Shown piece after piece: positions 19,105-29,747 of a stretch of DNA of 64,000 nucleotides. Below the pieces are notes generated by a model. That model was not told the DNA's origin and searched no databases. It saw only the letters and a list, made by a program, of their open reading frames with translations. A program made the position numbers and the translations under genes. This stretch comes from Chondrus crispus (lineage: Eukaryota > Rhodophyta > Florideophyceae > Gigartinales > Gigartinaceae). The stretch is from positions 111,462 through 175,461 of the forward strand of contig NW_005179069.1 of assembly GCF_000350225.1 (NCBI RefSeq), given 5' to 3'. Position 1 is the first letter of the stretch, and every line of letters begins with the position of its first letter.

Positions 19105-20828
19105 TTAATTTTGGGGCGGTATCCCCAGTTTCCCGAGTGCACGATGACGTGCAATCACCCTTCGATGTCCTCTTGAATCCAGCAAGACTCTCGCCCTCAC
19201 ACCGCGCCACGACATCAAAGTCACATGCAAAATGCGTGCTTCTTCAGCACCGCGGCGAGCACGGGCTCGCTCTTCCGCCTCAGTCTCTCGTTCCAAGCGG
19301 TGTCGCGAGGCCGTGGATTCACGAGCAGCCTTCTCCGCAGCTGCAGTTTCCTTAGCGATAGCTCTAGATTCTAAGTGATTCAACACATTCTGAATCGTCA
19401 ATAACAAACCACCTTTCGTATTGAGCGTTCCATTCTCGGCGACAGGCCCATCAGAGCGAAGTAGGTTACGAGTTTTGGTAAAGCTTTCTGTTAACTGGGG
19501 AAAGATTGGAAAGCTGCCTCTCGAGATGGATGGTCACCGATATTAGTTATGTCAGCCAACTTGATGACTTCTGGGACGGAGCGCTTGCGCCTCAGGCACC
19601 ACATTCCGCACGCAAGAAACCCACTAACAATATTACTGTAGGTTAAGGGTCGCTTATACGCGTCATGCACCAAATCGCATAATGTATAAACATCGTTGCG
19701 GGTACTTTCTGCAGAGGTAAGTACCCTGTCATTTAGAGCATTTCGAAGATACTTCTTGAATGGGGAAAAGATAGAGTAGTCTAACACCTGGGTCCGATGG
19801 CTGGTATTAGCAGGCAAAGCTATGACGACTACATCATTGTTCTTCAAAAGCTGCAAGTCTTTGAAGGACTTGTGAGCCCCGTATCCGTCAAGCGTCAAAA
19901 CAATATAGCGGTGCCGTGACCGCGGCTCTGTCGTCGCTGTCACAAACCACTCCGCAAACGCATTAAAAATCTCCGTGTCCATACCAGCGGGATCTCGATA
20001 TGCTACACGAGCATTCTCCGGCAAAAAGCATGCTGGTGTTTCTCGGGTCCCATCGGGACGTAGCCTCCACTTAGAACGCTTCCCGCGTAAGATCTCAACT
20101 GAGTCATATACTCGGCCGTCTGCTGATACAATGGGCATAACAGTGACATGGTCGGCATTCTTTGACCACTTCATCTCTCTTGCGTTTGACCTTCCCTTCT
20201 TCTCTTCTACAGCCTTTGCCCGGGATCTGTGTGCAGTTCTCGTAGAAAACCCAGACTCAACCAGATTGAAAATCTGGGAGCCGTGCGTGATTCCGTATTC
20301 CTGATAAACCTGGCTCAGACGGGTAAAGTACTCCGCCATGTTGTGCACGGACATGGCAATTGATCTATCGTGTTCCAAGTTACAACTCCGTCTTAGGGAG
20401 AGCTGCTCATGGCGCTTAAAACCCCCGGGCTGAAAGCCATCGCTGGGACGCAGGTCCTTGAAGGGTATGGATGCCTGACGGTGTACAGGAAGATGTTAGC
20501 AAAAGTGTTGTATTAAATCCTTGAGAGATTCTCGTGAAAGAGGGCTGCCATTTTGAGCGAATTCGATGGCTGAATTCACGATAATGCTTTCTTCTTGTGC
20601 TGTGAGGGAGTTAGGGTGTCCAGTTCCGATCAGCGAAGGGATGGGGTTGTGATAGTAAAGAGGAAATGTCGACCATGGAACGTCGAACAGCCGGGCGGCC
20701 GCGCGAAGGGAAAATTGCTTCGTGACAACAGCATGTTTTGCGTTTCTGAGTCTTGAGTCTTTCATCGCCTTTGTAATGTGGCGGAATCCTTGGGGGTGCT
20801 TAAGCACCCCCAAGGATTCCGCCATCAT
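19105..20828 (-). pseudogene. pogo/Tigger-like (DDE_1) transposase, broken
   Basis: The chain starts at ATG (20826-20828). Part 1 has an HTH of the pipsqueak kind (SLRAAARLFDVPWSTFPLYY), then an in-frame TAA at 20496-20498. The same frame goes on through RHEQLSLRRSCNLEHDRSIA to the DDE core (20378-19491). The first catalytic site reads NLVESGFST where pogo has N-x-D-E-S-G, so the Asp is replaced by Val. The second (LTLDGYGAHKS) and third (LPANTSHRTQVLDYSIF) are present. Near 19500 the frame shifts and a charged coiled tail (IAKETAAAEKAARESTAS) follows to 19105. So this copy has one nonsense codon, one frameshift and a lost catalytic residue, and is surely inactive. A 46-bp palindrome overlaps the N-terminus. 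Confidence 0.75.
20779..20824. repeat. Perfect 46-bp palindrome over the transposase start
   Basis: Two 23-bp arms without spacer: TGGCGGAATCCTTGGGGGTG... to the centre TT|AA at 20801-20802, then its exact reverse complement. Read from either strand it encodes MAESLGVLKHPQGFRH. A second, imperfect palindrome (CCATCATGA-AA-TCATGATGG) follows at 20822-20841. Perfect match suggests a recent inverted duplication or a terminal fold-back. Confidence 0.9.
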
Positions 20829-20841
20829 GAAATCATGATGG

Positions 20842-21354
20842 CTTCGAGTCGCTGGAGGTTACTTGGATGTCACATGAATGGATCCATGCGTCTAATGTGG
20901 TGGCAAGATTTTGTCCTGTGGTCCTCTGATTTGGGCGGGACAGCTCCCGGTCAACATTGAGGCGGGAAATTCAAATATGGAGGTGCAAACGGTTTGCGCT
21001 CAAAACTTTCGGAGATATAGCCAAAGCGAATTTGCCGTATTTATCATAAGTTGAAGTTCACAATAATAATAATAATAAATCTGGTTAGAATAATATCACT
21101 GGTTTAGAATTACTGTGCCCGACGATAGGGCAGTATTTCCTGCGAAATGGCTGTCTCAATAAACAGGGGTTGGTATAACTGAATCGGTCCATAAGTGTGG
21201 GTTGCATAAGTGCAGATATTCTGCCGAGTGCTGATATGATGCCCGACATGCACGAGGCGGAATATCCGCACGAGGACGCGGTCGACAACATGCTTGTCAA
21301 TCGGAAGTGGATATCATTACACCAGTGTAATGTAATTATGTGAATTAAGAAAGG
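20842..21354. other. Non-coding stretch left of LTR element A
   Basis: AT-rich, with an (AAT)n microsatellite at about 21062-21080. No gene seen. Ends with CTTAC, the target duplication of element A. Confidence 0.5.
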
Positions 21355-21359
21355 CTTAC

Positions 21360-21917
21360 TTTCACGTGCCTAGTGGACACGTGAACAATTTTTTGGATTG
21401 TTTGACTTACTTCGAAAGTTTCGGTTGGTTTTGGGGTTTTTGACTTAGAGGTTCTAATTAACGCTTTGTCCTAGTCAAGTTGGGGGCTCCGGTGGTTAGT
21501 CAGTTGTTGTGCCTGCCTCTCCAACTCCCCGTCGCTCCGAACCGGGACCTTTATAGAACTCTAGAAGGTAGCTACTCAACAGGTAGAGTAGCCTAGACTA
21601 CACTAGAAATAAACTTTCCTATTAAAATTCCCACTAAATGACCCCATCTGGCTACATCTTCGCTCCCCCTCCATCTTTGCATGGTCCTCCTCGCCCGCAG
21701 GATCCCCTAAGGATCCCGCTAAGGCTTACCGGGTCGTCCTCGGGGACTCTTTCTTTCTATAGATTCCCCATTCTTCTGGCGAAGAGGACGACCTGACGGT
21801 CGGGGTGAGCACTGTAGTGCACGTGTAAATTACTGTACACGTCACATACATCGTCACCGTCCTGCTCAGCTCCTTTTTACAGTCTGTCAGGGAGCTGAGA
21901 GGGGCCCTAATCTTAGA
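21360..21917 (-). repeat. 3' LTR of element A
   Basis: Begins (plus strand) TTTCACGTGCC and ends CTAATCTTA. Matches 27248-27805 with about 25 mismatches and no length difference. The purine tract GAAAAGGGAGGAG (minus strand, 21920-21935) precedes it as the polypurine tract. Confidence 0.9.
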
Positions 21918-22213
21918 ACTCCTCCCTTTTCAAACGATTAATCGTCCGCGAATAGGTGGTCATTGTACGTTTGTATGAGTTGTTGTGTGATTGCACGGTC
22001 ATCCTTGTCTATCCATGTGTCGTCAATTGGATTGATGTTCCTGAAGTGCACAAGGAACTGTACATGTCTGTCGTATATGCGATGAGTAATAATTCATTCA
22101 ATGAGTTTCTTGTCTGCGGTTGTATGGATCTTGAACTTCTTTGGTTCTTGTTGTCTGTTCGGGTCTTCTTGGTATGGTTTCAAAAGCGATATGTGAAATG
22201 TTGGATGAATATT

Positions 22214-25200
22214 TCAGTATTGACATTGTAGTTCTAATCGGTATGCAGTCTCACTTGCTAGGACTTCCAATACTGTGAATGGTCCGATGTATTTCGGATC
22301 GAATTTCTTGGTTCTCCCTGGATTGATTGGTAGATTCTTGGTTGATTGTATAACTTTGTCGCCTACCTTGAATGTTAATTGTTTTCGATGTTTATTAACT
22401 GTTTCGGCGCTTCTTGCTTTGGCTTGGTTGATTGATTCTTTTGCGAGTTTAGTTGCAGTGTAGAGTTCCTGAAGAAAACGATATGCAGAGGTATTTCTTG
22501 AGTGCATGTTTTCGCTTATATCCGAATGGAGTATATCAGATATTGCGAACGGGTGTTGACCGTACTCCAGAAAGAATGGCGTTTGGCGAGTAGTATCGTT
22601 GACATGATTGTTGTAAGCAAATTCTACTCTTGGTAGATATTTTTCCCAGTCTTTCTGAGTGTAGCTTACATAACAGCGTAGCATTTCCTGAAGTGTGCGA
22701 AATGCTCTTTCAGACTGTCCATCAGTCTGTGGGTGAAATGCTGTTGAGAAGTTTAGTTTAACTTTAAGCATTTTCATAAGTTCAGTCCAGAAGGACCCTG
22801 TGAATCTTGTATTTGGATCTGATATTATTTTTCGCGGTAGTCCATGGTGTTTTAGATTTCTTTGTAGAACGTTGTTGCTATGGTTTTGGCGCTGTTGTCC
22901 GATCCGAATGGTATAAAGTGTGTTCGTTTTGATAGTTTATCTACAACGACCATAATTGCGGTTTTGCCGTCCATTGTTTTAAGTAAATCGAATACAAAGT
23001 CCATTGAAATGACTTCCCATTTCTTAGTTGGAGGTGGAAACGGTCTTAGGTTTCCAAGTTGGTTCTGAGTTGAGCTCTTTGCCTCTTGGCATTTAAGGCA
23101 TTTTCTCACGTAATTGTGGATATCTTTCTTCATAGTTGGCCAATAGTAATGCCTTGATATAAGTGAAGTCGTTTTATTACTTCCTCTATGCGATCCAAAT
23201 ACTGATTCGTGGTTATCTTGAAAAATGGTCCTTCGGAGTTCTCCTTTTGGTATGCATAGCCTTTCATCGAAATACAACCGTTGTCCCGTTTTTGTATAGG
23301 GCTCTACTGGATCCTGGAATTTTTCTTTGAACGATTCGTCGTTCTCATAGTCTTCTTGTAGATTACGTAATGTTTCTTGCCTTACATTCACCATTGTGAA
23401 TGCCATTAACTGTTTTACTATTTTTGATGATGTATGATGTACTTCTCTATATTTTCGAGATAGTGCATCAGCTACGACGTTTGATTTTCCCTTGATGTAA
23501 TCAATAGTCGAATTTTTGCATGATTTCAACCCATCTTGCTTGTCTTCTAGATAATGTTTTCTGTGTATCCAGATATTTTAACGGATGATGATCAGTCATG
23601 ATCTTGAATTTAGAACCATGTAAGTATGGTCTCCATGTATGCAGGGCATATATGATAGCTAAGAGCTCTCGCTCATGCGTACTGTATCCTTGCTCTGCTG
23701 GATTCAGTTTTCTAGAAGCGTATGCCACAGGACGACATCTGGATTCGTCGGTTTGGGTCAGTACCGCCCCGACACCTGTTTGAGATGCGTCTGCAGTTAG
23801 TTGATATGGCAGATTTGGATCTGCGCATCTTAGCACTGGTGCTTCTGTTAATCGCTGCTTTAGCTCCTGAAATGCTAAAGCTTGCGGCTTTTCCCATTTG
23901 AAGGGATTATTTTTTCGAGTAAGGTTTGAAAAAGGGGTCGCAATTGTTGCGAAGTCTTTTACAAACCTTCTGTAGTGATTACAAAGTCCTAGAAAACTTT
24001 GCACTTGTGTTACGTTTTGTGGTGCTTCCCAGTTCTTTACTGCTTCAATTTTCTTTGGATTTACTTGAATACGGTCTTTGCTAATGATGTGTCCTAGGTA
24101 TTCAATGTTTTGAGAGAGAAATTCACATTTTGATAGTTTCCCATACAGCTTGTGTTCTCTCAATAAGTCTAGTACTGTTTTGAGGTGTTTCACGTGCTCT
24201 TTTTTCGTTTTGCTGTAAACAAGTGTATCGTCAAGATATACAAGAACAAATGTATACATTTGTAGATATATCTAAATAGGGCCTAAATATGTTGTTCATT
24301 AATGTTTGAAAACATCCAGGTGCTCCCCTTAGTCCGAATGGAGTCACCAAGTATTCGTATTGTCCGTACCTCGTCCTAACAGCAGTTTTCTCTATGTCTG
24401 AGTCTTTCAGCCTTATTTGATGATATCCAGATCTAAGATCTAGCGTCGAGAAGTATTTAGCTCCACCGACTTGATCCCATACTTCATCAATTCTCGGTAA
24501 CGGAACCTGATTTTTTATCGTTTGTTTGTTCAATGCTCTGTAATCTATACACATTCGGAGACTTCCATCTTTTTAGGTGTACATAGTACTGGACTTCCCC
24601 AAGGGCTTATGCTTGGTCTGATAAATCCTAGGGATAGAGCCTCCTCAATCCGTTTTTTCATTTCTTCGAATTCTTTTCTTGAGAGCTTATAGATTGGCCC
24701 CATCTTGGGTTTTGCATCTTTCTCCATATCTATACTCATTTCCACTGATCGTTTTGGTGGTAGTCCATGCGGTAGCTCTTTGGGAAATACATCTTTGTAT
24801 TCTTCCATCATACCCATCAATTCTTCATCTTTAAGCGCTTTAGGACCTTCCCCTGTTCTTTTTTCTTCACTGCTTTTTAACACTACATGATATATCATAC
24901 TCTTTTGCTTTTTTGCTAGTCTCACGACCTGCTTACTCGTCAACATGAATTTCGGGTGGGCTTCCCCATGTTGAAGAGCCTCTGCGTCCACAGTTATTAA
25001 TCTAGGCCCTTCTTTGAGGAGCATACGGTAATGTTTCCAGTTGATTATTGGGTTGGCTCCAGATAGCCACGCCTTGTCTAAGATTAAGTCGTAGGCGATC
25101 CAGTCCACTACGTATGACCGTACGTTGATGGTAGCTTCTCCAATCCGTATGTTTAGATTCTCGCAACAACGTTCCATTGAAACTAATGTTCGGTCCAATA

Positions 25201-25339
25201 GTTCTGCATTGAGACTAGTTTCCGCTCTTTTCATTTTCAATTTTCTTGCATATTTCTTTGATATGACCATCTCCTCACACCCACTATCCACAAGGATGTT
25301 ACATGAGAAGTTGGCGGTACTACTTTGTACCCTTCCCAT
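22214..25339 (-). pseudogene. Element A pol: protease, RT, RNase H, integrase, with several frame breaks
   Basis: Five open pieces in changing frames: 25339-24545, 24554-24231, 24259-23501, 23529-22852, 22777-22214. Protease: NILVDSGCEEMVISKKYARKL (DSG). [36 protein letters not shown] and [11 protein letters not shown] (YLDD). RNase H: LTADASQTGVGAVL and TDHHPLKYL. Integrase: zinc motif with HRGSNKTTSLISRHYYWP and CLKCQ, first Asp in VISMDFVFD, and Glu in HPQTDGQSERAF. Part of the core with the second Asp falls in the break between 22852 and 22777. The C-terminal GPF motif (KYIGPFTVLEV) is present, and no chromodomain is seen. At least four frameshifts make it non-functional as read. Confidence 0.85.
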
Positions 25340-25594
25340 GTAAACCAGTAGGCTTTGTCTCTGTGATTTTCTCCTTTTCCTGTATGGTGAAAATGCACAT
25401 AGTTTCCAATTATTATTTTCTCTACTTTGATATCTTTGACCTAAGGTCTTCTTCTGGTGCTTTTTGTATTTTCTGGTTTTTTGTGTTTTTTGATTTGTTT
25501 CTTATGGGAGTCGGCAATTTTGCAAGTTTCCACTGATGTGCCGAGACCCTTCAGTGGAACTGCTAGTTTTTCTTATGAGAATATGCCTTGTTGT

Positions 25595-26446
25595 TCATGT
25601 AAGGCTTGTTGTAATGGTTACGCGCAATGCAATTTGGTTTTGCACATACGAAACATAATCTGTTCTCGATTCACCGCTTTTTCTCTGCGTACGAGAGTTT
25701 TTGCTTTTCAGATAAGGAATGTTTCCTATCTGAATTGGTGTTGGTCTCCCGATAAAGTTTGAAGTAGTCCTACTCATTCCAAAGAATCCTTGGTTGTATG
25801 TGTACAGACTGTCAAGTCTATCTGCGATTTTCATAGCCTCTTGTAACGTCGAGGGTTCTGCCCTTTCCACTTCAATACGTGTTCGAGTTCTCAGTCCTTG
25901 GCTGTAATGGAATATTTGTTCAGCCACAGTCATTGATGGAATTTGCAGTAGCCATTTTGAAAATTCCCTGTTGTATTCAGCCACTTGGGTTAGTTTACCT
26001 ATTTGTTTTATATTGCTAAGCGTTTTCCTCGCGGTAAGCTCCCTGTTTACTGGTTCGAAGTAGCTAAGGATCTCTCTTTGGAAGTCCTCATATGTCTGTA
26101 TCGGCGTGCCGTTCAGGGTGACTAGTTCCCACCATTGTAATCCTGCTCCTCCCATATAGCTCACTGCGTACTTGATACGGTTGATATCGTTGGGTACATT
26201 TGGTTGCGTTGAAAATATGTTGTCTAAACTTTTAAGCCAGCTTCGCACGTTTTGACCTGTAAACTTTTCCGGTTTACCTGTCTTTAGTCTTTCAATGTGT
26301 ATTCCACTTTGATTCATACCAGCTATAGTTTGGTTTGCTATTGTAACCTAGTTATGTAGATGTTTGTTTTCTTGGCTAGTCTGAGCTACTTGCTCCTATA
26401 ATGCAGCGATCTGTTGTTGCATTTGGGCCAATGCATTTTCGGTGTC

Positions 26447-26449
<3 letters not shown>
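25595..26449 (-). pseudogene. Element A gag, two in-frame amber codons near the start
   Basis: From an ATG at 26447-26449 the frame reads MDTENALAQMQQQIAAL, TAG, EQVAQTSQENKHLHN, TAG, VTIANQTIAGMNQSG and then the retrotransposon gag capsid (KFTGQNVRSWLKSLDNIF, YMGGAGLQWWELV, REILSYFEP). The coiled N-terminus is rich in Gln, so both TAG codons probably were CAG. An intact shorter protein could start at 26317. The nucleocapsid Cys motif appears near 25650 in a shifted frame (CFVCAKPNC). An (AAT)10 repeat precedes the ATG at 26450-26478. Confidence 0.7.
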
Positions 26450-26477
<28 letters not shown>

Positions 26478-26551
26478 GCAAGGATATTGTTTTTGTGAAA
26501 TAATTAGTGTGTAAGCACTTTTTGTTTTGAACTCAAACAATGTTTTTATTA

Positions 26552-27268
26552 CTAGGCCCGCTTAGAGTACTTCTTGTAGTGGGAAATGGTTTTCCCAATA
26601 TATTTGGCGGATACCTTGGGGGGCTTGGCAATAGTGTGCCAGCGGTTGATAGAGCCTTTCTGAGATGCCAAGTGGACCAAGCGGAGCTGTTCTGATTTTC
26701 GCCTTATATGCTCAGGGTCGCCCTTATGGACGTTATACTGTAAAATATTACTGTAATTGGTGTGACAAAGCTCACACTTAAGAACTAAATATTTTTTGTA
26801 CTCCTTGTCCAAATACTGTACCGCACTATTAAATCCCCGTGCACTAATGAGTGCCTTAATGTGGTCTTCGGTTAAGTAATGCTCGTGCCACGCCTGATGT
26901 GTAGGCTTATACGTATTGCACGTTGAACACTTGGCCCCACTTCGCGGGGTGGACCGGGGGACTAGGTCAATGGTTGGCCCGCGGTCCAATTCTTGGCTCT
27001 TGAGCCCCGCGATAAAATCAACTTCGTTTTTTAGTACTGTACGCTCTAGTACCGTAGAAACAGCCACTACTTTAGCTTCCTCGGGAGGGGGGCTCGTTTC
27101 CTTTTCGACACGTGTCACCGTTGTGACCTCTGTGACTTCAGCCTCGGCGGGCTTACTGTCAGCCTCTGGCTTACACACTGTAAATCCAATGGGAATTGCA
27201 ATAGAAATAGAAATAGCGGTTAAAAACCCGTTAGCGATGCTACCAGTTTTCACGTGCCCAGTGGACAC
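26552..27268 (-). CDS. Accessory protein of element A with two U1-type C2H2 zinc fingers
   Basis: An open frame of 238 codons between the 5' LTR and gag. The N-terminal part has a hydrophobic stretch (GFLTAISISIAIPIGFTV) and an acidic Glu/Thr/Pro-rich region. Then come two fingers with identical spacing CX2CX12HX5H: CSTCNTYKPTHQAWHEHYLT...H and CELCHTNYSNILQYNVHKGD...H. This spacing is that of U1C/matrin-type fingers, which bind RNA or double-stranded RNA. A basic tail ends in KKYSKRA. No ATG opens the frame. It is open from inside the LTR (a TAA near 27358), so a spliced or non-AUG start is needed. Stop TAG. An additional gene before gag is not a usual part of Ty3 elements. Confidence 0.6.
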   Translation of the reverse strand: MSTGHVKTGSIANGFLTAISISIAIPIGFTVCKPEADSKPAEAEVTEVTTVTRVEKETSPPPEEAKVVAVSTVLERTVLKNEVDFIAGLKSQELDRGPTIDLVPRSTPRSGAKCSTCNTYKPTHQAWHEHYLTEDHIKALISARGFNSAVQYLDKEYKKYLVLKCELCHTNYSNILQYNVHKGDPEHIRRKSEQLRLVHLASQKGSINRWHTIAKPPKVSAKYIGKTISHYKKYSKRA

Positions 27269-27805
27269 GTGGACAATTTTTTGGATTGTTTGACTTACTT
27301 CGAAAGTTTCGGTTGGTTTTGGGGTTTTTGACTTAGAGGGTCTAATTGACGCTCTGTCTTAGTCAGGTTGGGGGCTCCGGTGGTTAGTCGGTTGTTGTGC
27401 CTGCCTCTCCAACTCCCCGTCGCTCCGAACCGGGACCTTCATAGAACTCTAGAAGGTAGCTACTCAACAGGTAGAATGGCCTAGACTACACTAGAAATAA
27501 ACTTTCCTATTAAAATTCCCACTAAATGACCCCATCTCGCTACATCTTTGCTCCCCCTCCATCTTGGCGTGGTCCTCCTCGCCCGCAGGATCCCCTAAGG
27601 ATCCCGCTAACGCTGACCGGGTCGTCCTCGGGGACTCTTTCTTGCTATAGAGTCCCCATTCTGCTGGCGAAGAGGACGACCTGACGGTCGGGGTGAGCAC
27701 TGTAGTGCACGTGTAAATTACTGTACACGTCACATACATCGTCACCGTCCTGCTCAGCTCCTGTTTACAGTCTGTCAGAGAGCTGAGCGGGACCCTAATC
27801 TTACA
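27248..27805 (-). repeat. 5' LTR of element A
   Basis: Partner of 21360-21917. Followed (minus strand) by CTGGTAGCATCGCTAAC, whose TGGTAGCA could be the primer binding site. Contains the near-palindrome GCACTGTAGTGCACGTG also seen in the ends of elements B and D. Confidence 0.9.
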
Positions 27806-27814
27806 CTTACCACA

Positions 27815-28298
27815 TAAAGGGGGGGTGCTGCAATTGTCGGACAGTGACAAAAAGATCGGACATGCAAAGTATTTTGAAAAATATCTCCGACACGGGCCAA
27901 GGTGCACCGCCGCCCGTAACGGCGCCAGACAGTGCGCCGTATCTCAGAACGACGTGGTTGAAATTAAAGAAAAAATATCTCAATCGATTGCTCACAGCTT
28001 GCTACGTATAAGAGTGTAACAACCCAAAAATACAAAACAGGCATACTTTTCTATTTTTTAATTGGCTTCGATGTCCGATCTTTGTGCGCAGTTGGGGTGC
28101 AAAAGTGTCCGCGCGCTTCAATCTCACTCCTCGTCTTTGTCCGTGCTTGTTTTCACCAAGTCCCAGTAGACGAACGGCTGAGAGTGTTCCAGTGCGACGT
28201 CGCAAAACATAAAAAATGGTGATTGCTTGACAATTACAAGTACTTTTTCCTTTTAATATTGAGGTTTTTGTCCGACATTTAGAGCACCCCCCCCTTTA
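27815..28298. mobile_element. MITE-like element with about 29-bp inverted repeats
   Basis: Left end TAAAGGGGGGGTGCT...GTCGGACA (27815-27843) matches the reverse complement of the right end (28269-28298, TGTCCGACATTTAGAGCACC...). Sub-terminal copies of AAGATCGGACAT lie inside in inverted orientation (about 27853 and 28070). It is 484 bp long with no coding capacity. I see no clear target duplication. The short size, inverted ends and repeated GTCGGACA motif fit a non-autonomous DNA transposon. Family unknown. Confidence 0.6.
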
Positions 28299-28458
28299 CT
28301 GTAATCAGTAAGGTAGGACGTGGTTGTTTCATAGAAGTGACGTGTTGCTGCGACTACAAGGCATAATGTTTTGTACATGTAGTCTATGAAACAAGCACGG
28401 TATATACGCCGCAGCCCAGACCAGAGTTACGCCCTCTTCCTTCTCTACTGCATCTACC

Positions 28459-28966
28459 ATGAGCTCCACATCATCCGTCCCAGGCACACCCTCTCCTGAT
28501 AACCTTGACGAGTTCCCATGGACCCTCAATTCAGACGCAAAACCAAACTTCCCGCCTCTCTTTTCGCTTCCCTGCGCTGGCCTTCCAGAAAACGCCGGGA
28601 CTACAGACACAGTCCCATCGCACTCTGCTGCCGCTATGAGGTACATCGGCACCCGGACGCCGGCTAACACCGTACGTGCAAACACTACTTCTCTGCCGGC
28701 TCTGGTCCGGTTCTTCACTTGCAGCAACAGCCTTACTGTAACCAGTCCTCAAAAAATGTCATCAAGTGAGCCATCAAGTGAGGACATGGATGCAGCTCGC
28801 AGACACCTATTCCCAGACGACGCGAACGGATTCCTCCCCTCTGGTTTCGCAAAGTGGACCACTCAGCAGCTCCATCGCGTCAGGTTCTATTTAATCGAAT
28901 TTGCAGTCAACTATAGATCAGGAAGAGGGGAAGAGGTCAAGCCAACGACTACGAAAAGCTACATCA
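28459..28966 (+). pseudogene. Crypton-like tyrosine recombinase fragment, first part, cut by element B
   Basis: Frame from ATG at 28459. After a Ser/Pro-rich start it reads FAKWTTQQLHRVRFYLIEF, AVNYRSGRGEEVKPTTTKSY, where B is inserted. Rejoined across B (40644) it continues in the same frame as IIGI, TAA, RAFAKEWGYNIKLLEGPVFA. The pattern (short N-terminal helix, 'Y.p.Tl..Y..gIqR.f', F, 'dn.', 'hN.LS') is that of Crypton-derived DUF3504/ZMYM-like domains. The expected Gln of I-Q-R is a TAA here, consistent with CAA to TAA. Catalytic Arg/His/Tyr residues would lie further on and are not seen. Confidence 0.45.
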
Positions 28967-29612
28967 TGTAGTGCACTGTGCTAAGTAACGGGACAGCTGT
29001 CCCTAGCGGCCAAAATCGCGCTCGCCGCCACCACGTGTACCACGGGTATCCGTGGACCCCCCTGCCGCTCTACCGGACCTCCCCGTGGACACGTGTAATC
29101 CCTCCGCATCCCATAGGGCCTATGGGGGCTGTACTTGGTCCCCTCGGGGCTACACCCGTTCCTTCCTAGTTATTCTAATTTACAGTATAATTTAGCTTCG
29201 CCATTACGGCGGCGGGGGACTATATAGTCAACCTGATACTCAAAGTAAAGAGGCACGAAGCCTCGAGTCTTTTACCTTGGTTTCTGGATTCCAGGTTGTA
29301 GCCTCGACTCGGTACTGGCTCGCCCATACCGACCGAGCCATCTACACCCCTGGAATCCCAACTGCCTTCCCCGCGCGCGTCGACCCCAACCGCGCGAGCG
29401 CTACGTTAATTACTGTGCTGTCCGTTCTGTTAGTTCTGTTTTTCCTTTAATTACTCCTGTTTATTGCTGACTACGTTGCTACTTTCCTACCGCGCAAGCT
29501 GCGCCCGGATCCCGGTTCCGGTCATCCACCGGGTGGTCTCCGGAATTTCCTTACGCGTCCGAACGCGCGTCGCTCTGCCTACAGCCGCCACCCGTGGCTG
29601 TAGTGCACGACA
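28967..29612 (+). repeat. 5' LTR of element B
   Basis: 646 bp, TG...CA ends. Contains CACGTGT-rich palindromic segments (about 29032-29097) and a TATA-like TATATAG (29219-29226). Confidence 0.95.
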
Positions 29613-29632
29613 TTTTGGTCTTCCGACCTAGA
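29613..29632 (+). other. Primer binding site of element B
   Basis: TTTTGGTCTTCCGACCTAGA directly after the LTR. Nearly the same sequence follows the LTR of C (TGGTCTCCCGACCTAGAAG) and TTTTGGTACTC follows that of D. tRNA not identified. Confidence 0.55.
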
Positions 29633-29747
29633 AGCAGTCGATACTCTCGTGCATCCGAGTGTCCTCTTTCTTCCCTGACCTACTTTCCCTTTCTATCTCT
29701 CCTACCTACGCTTTTCCCTCACGCACCGATCGTTAGGTGTATTCGCC

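Larger units (their letters stand above)
21360..27805 (-). mobile_element. LTR retrotransposon A (Ty3 type), full length, coding decayed
   Basis: Two 558-bp LTRs (21360-21917 and 27248-27805) flank minus-strand gag and pol. The target duplication CTTAC lies at 21355-21359 and 27806-27810. The pol order is protease, reverse transcriptase, RNase H, integrase, which defines the Ty3 (Metaviridae) type. The internal part is distinctly AT-richer than elements B, C and D, so it is a different lineage. LTRs differ at about 25 positions (about 95% identity), so the insertion is older than B. An extra zinc-finger frame lies between the 5' LTR and gag. Confidence 0.9.
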
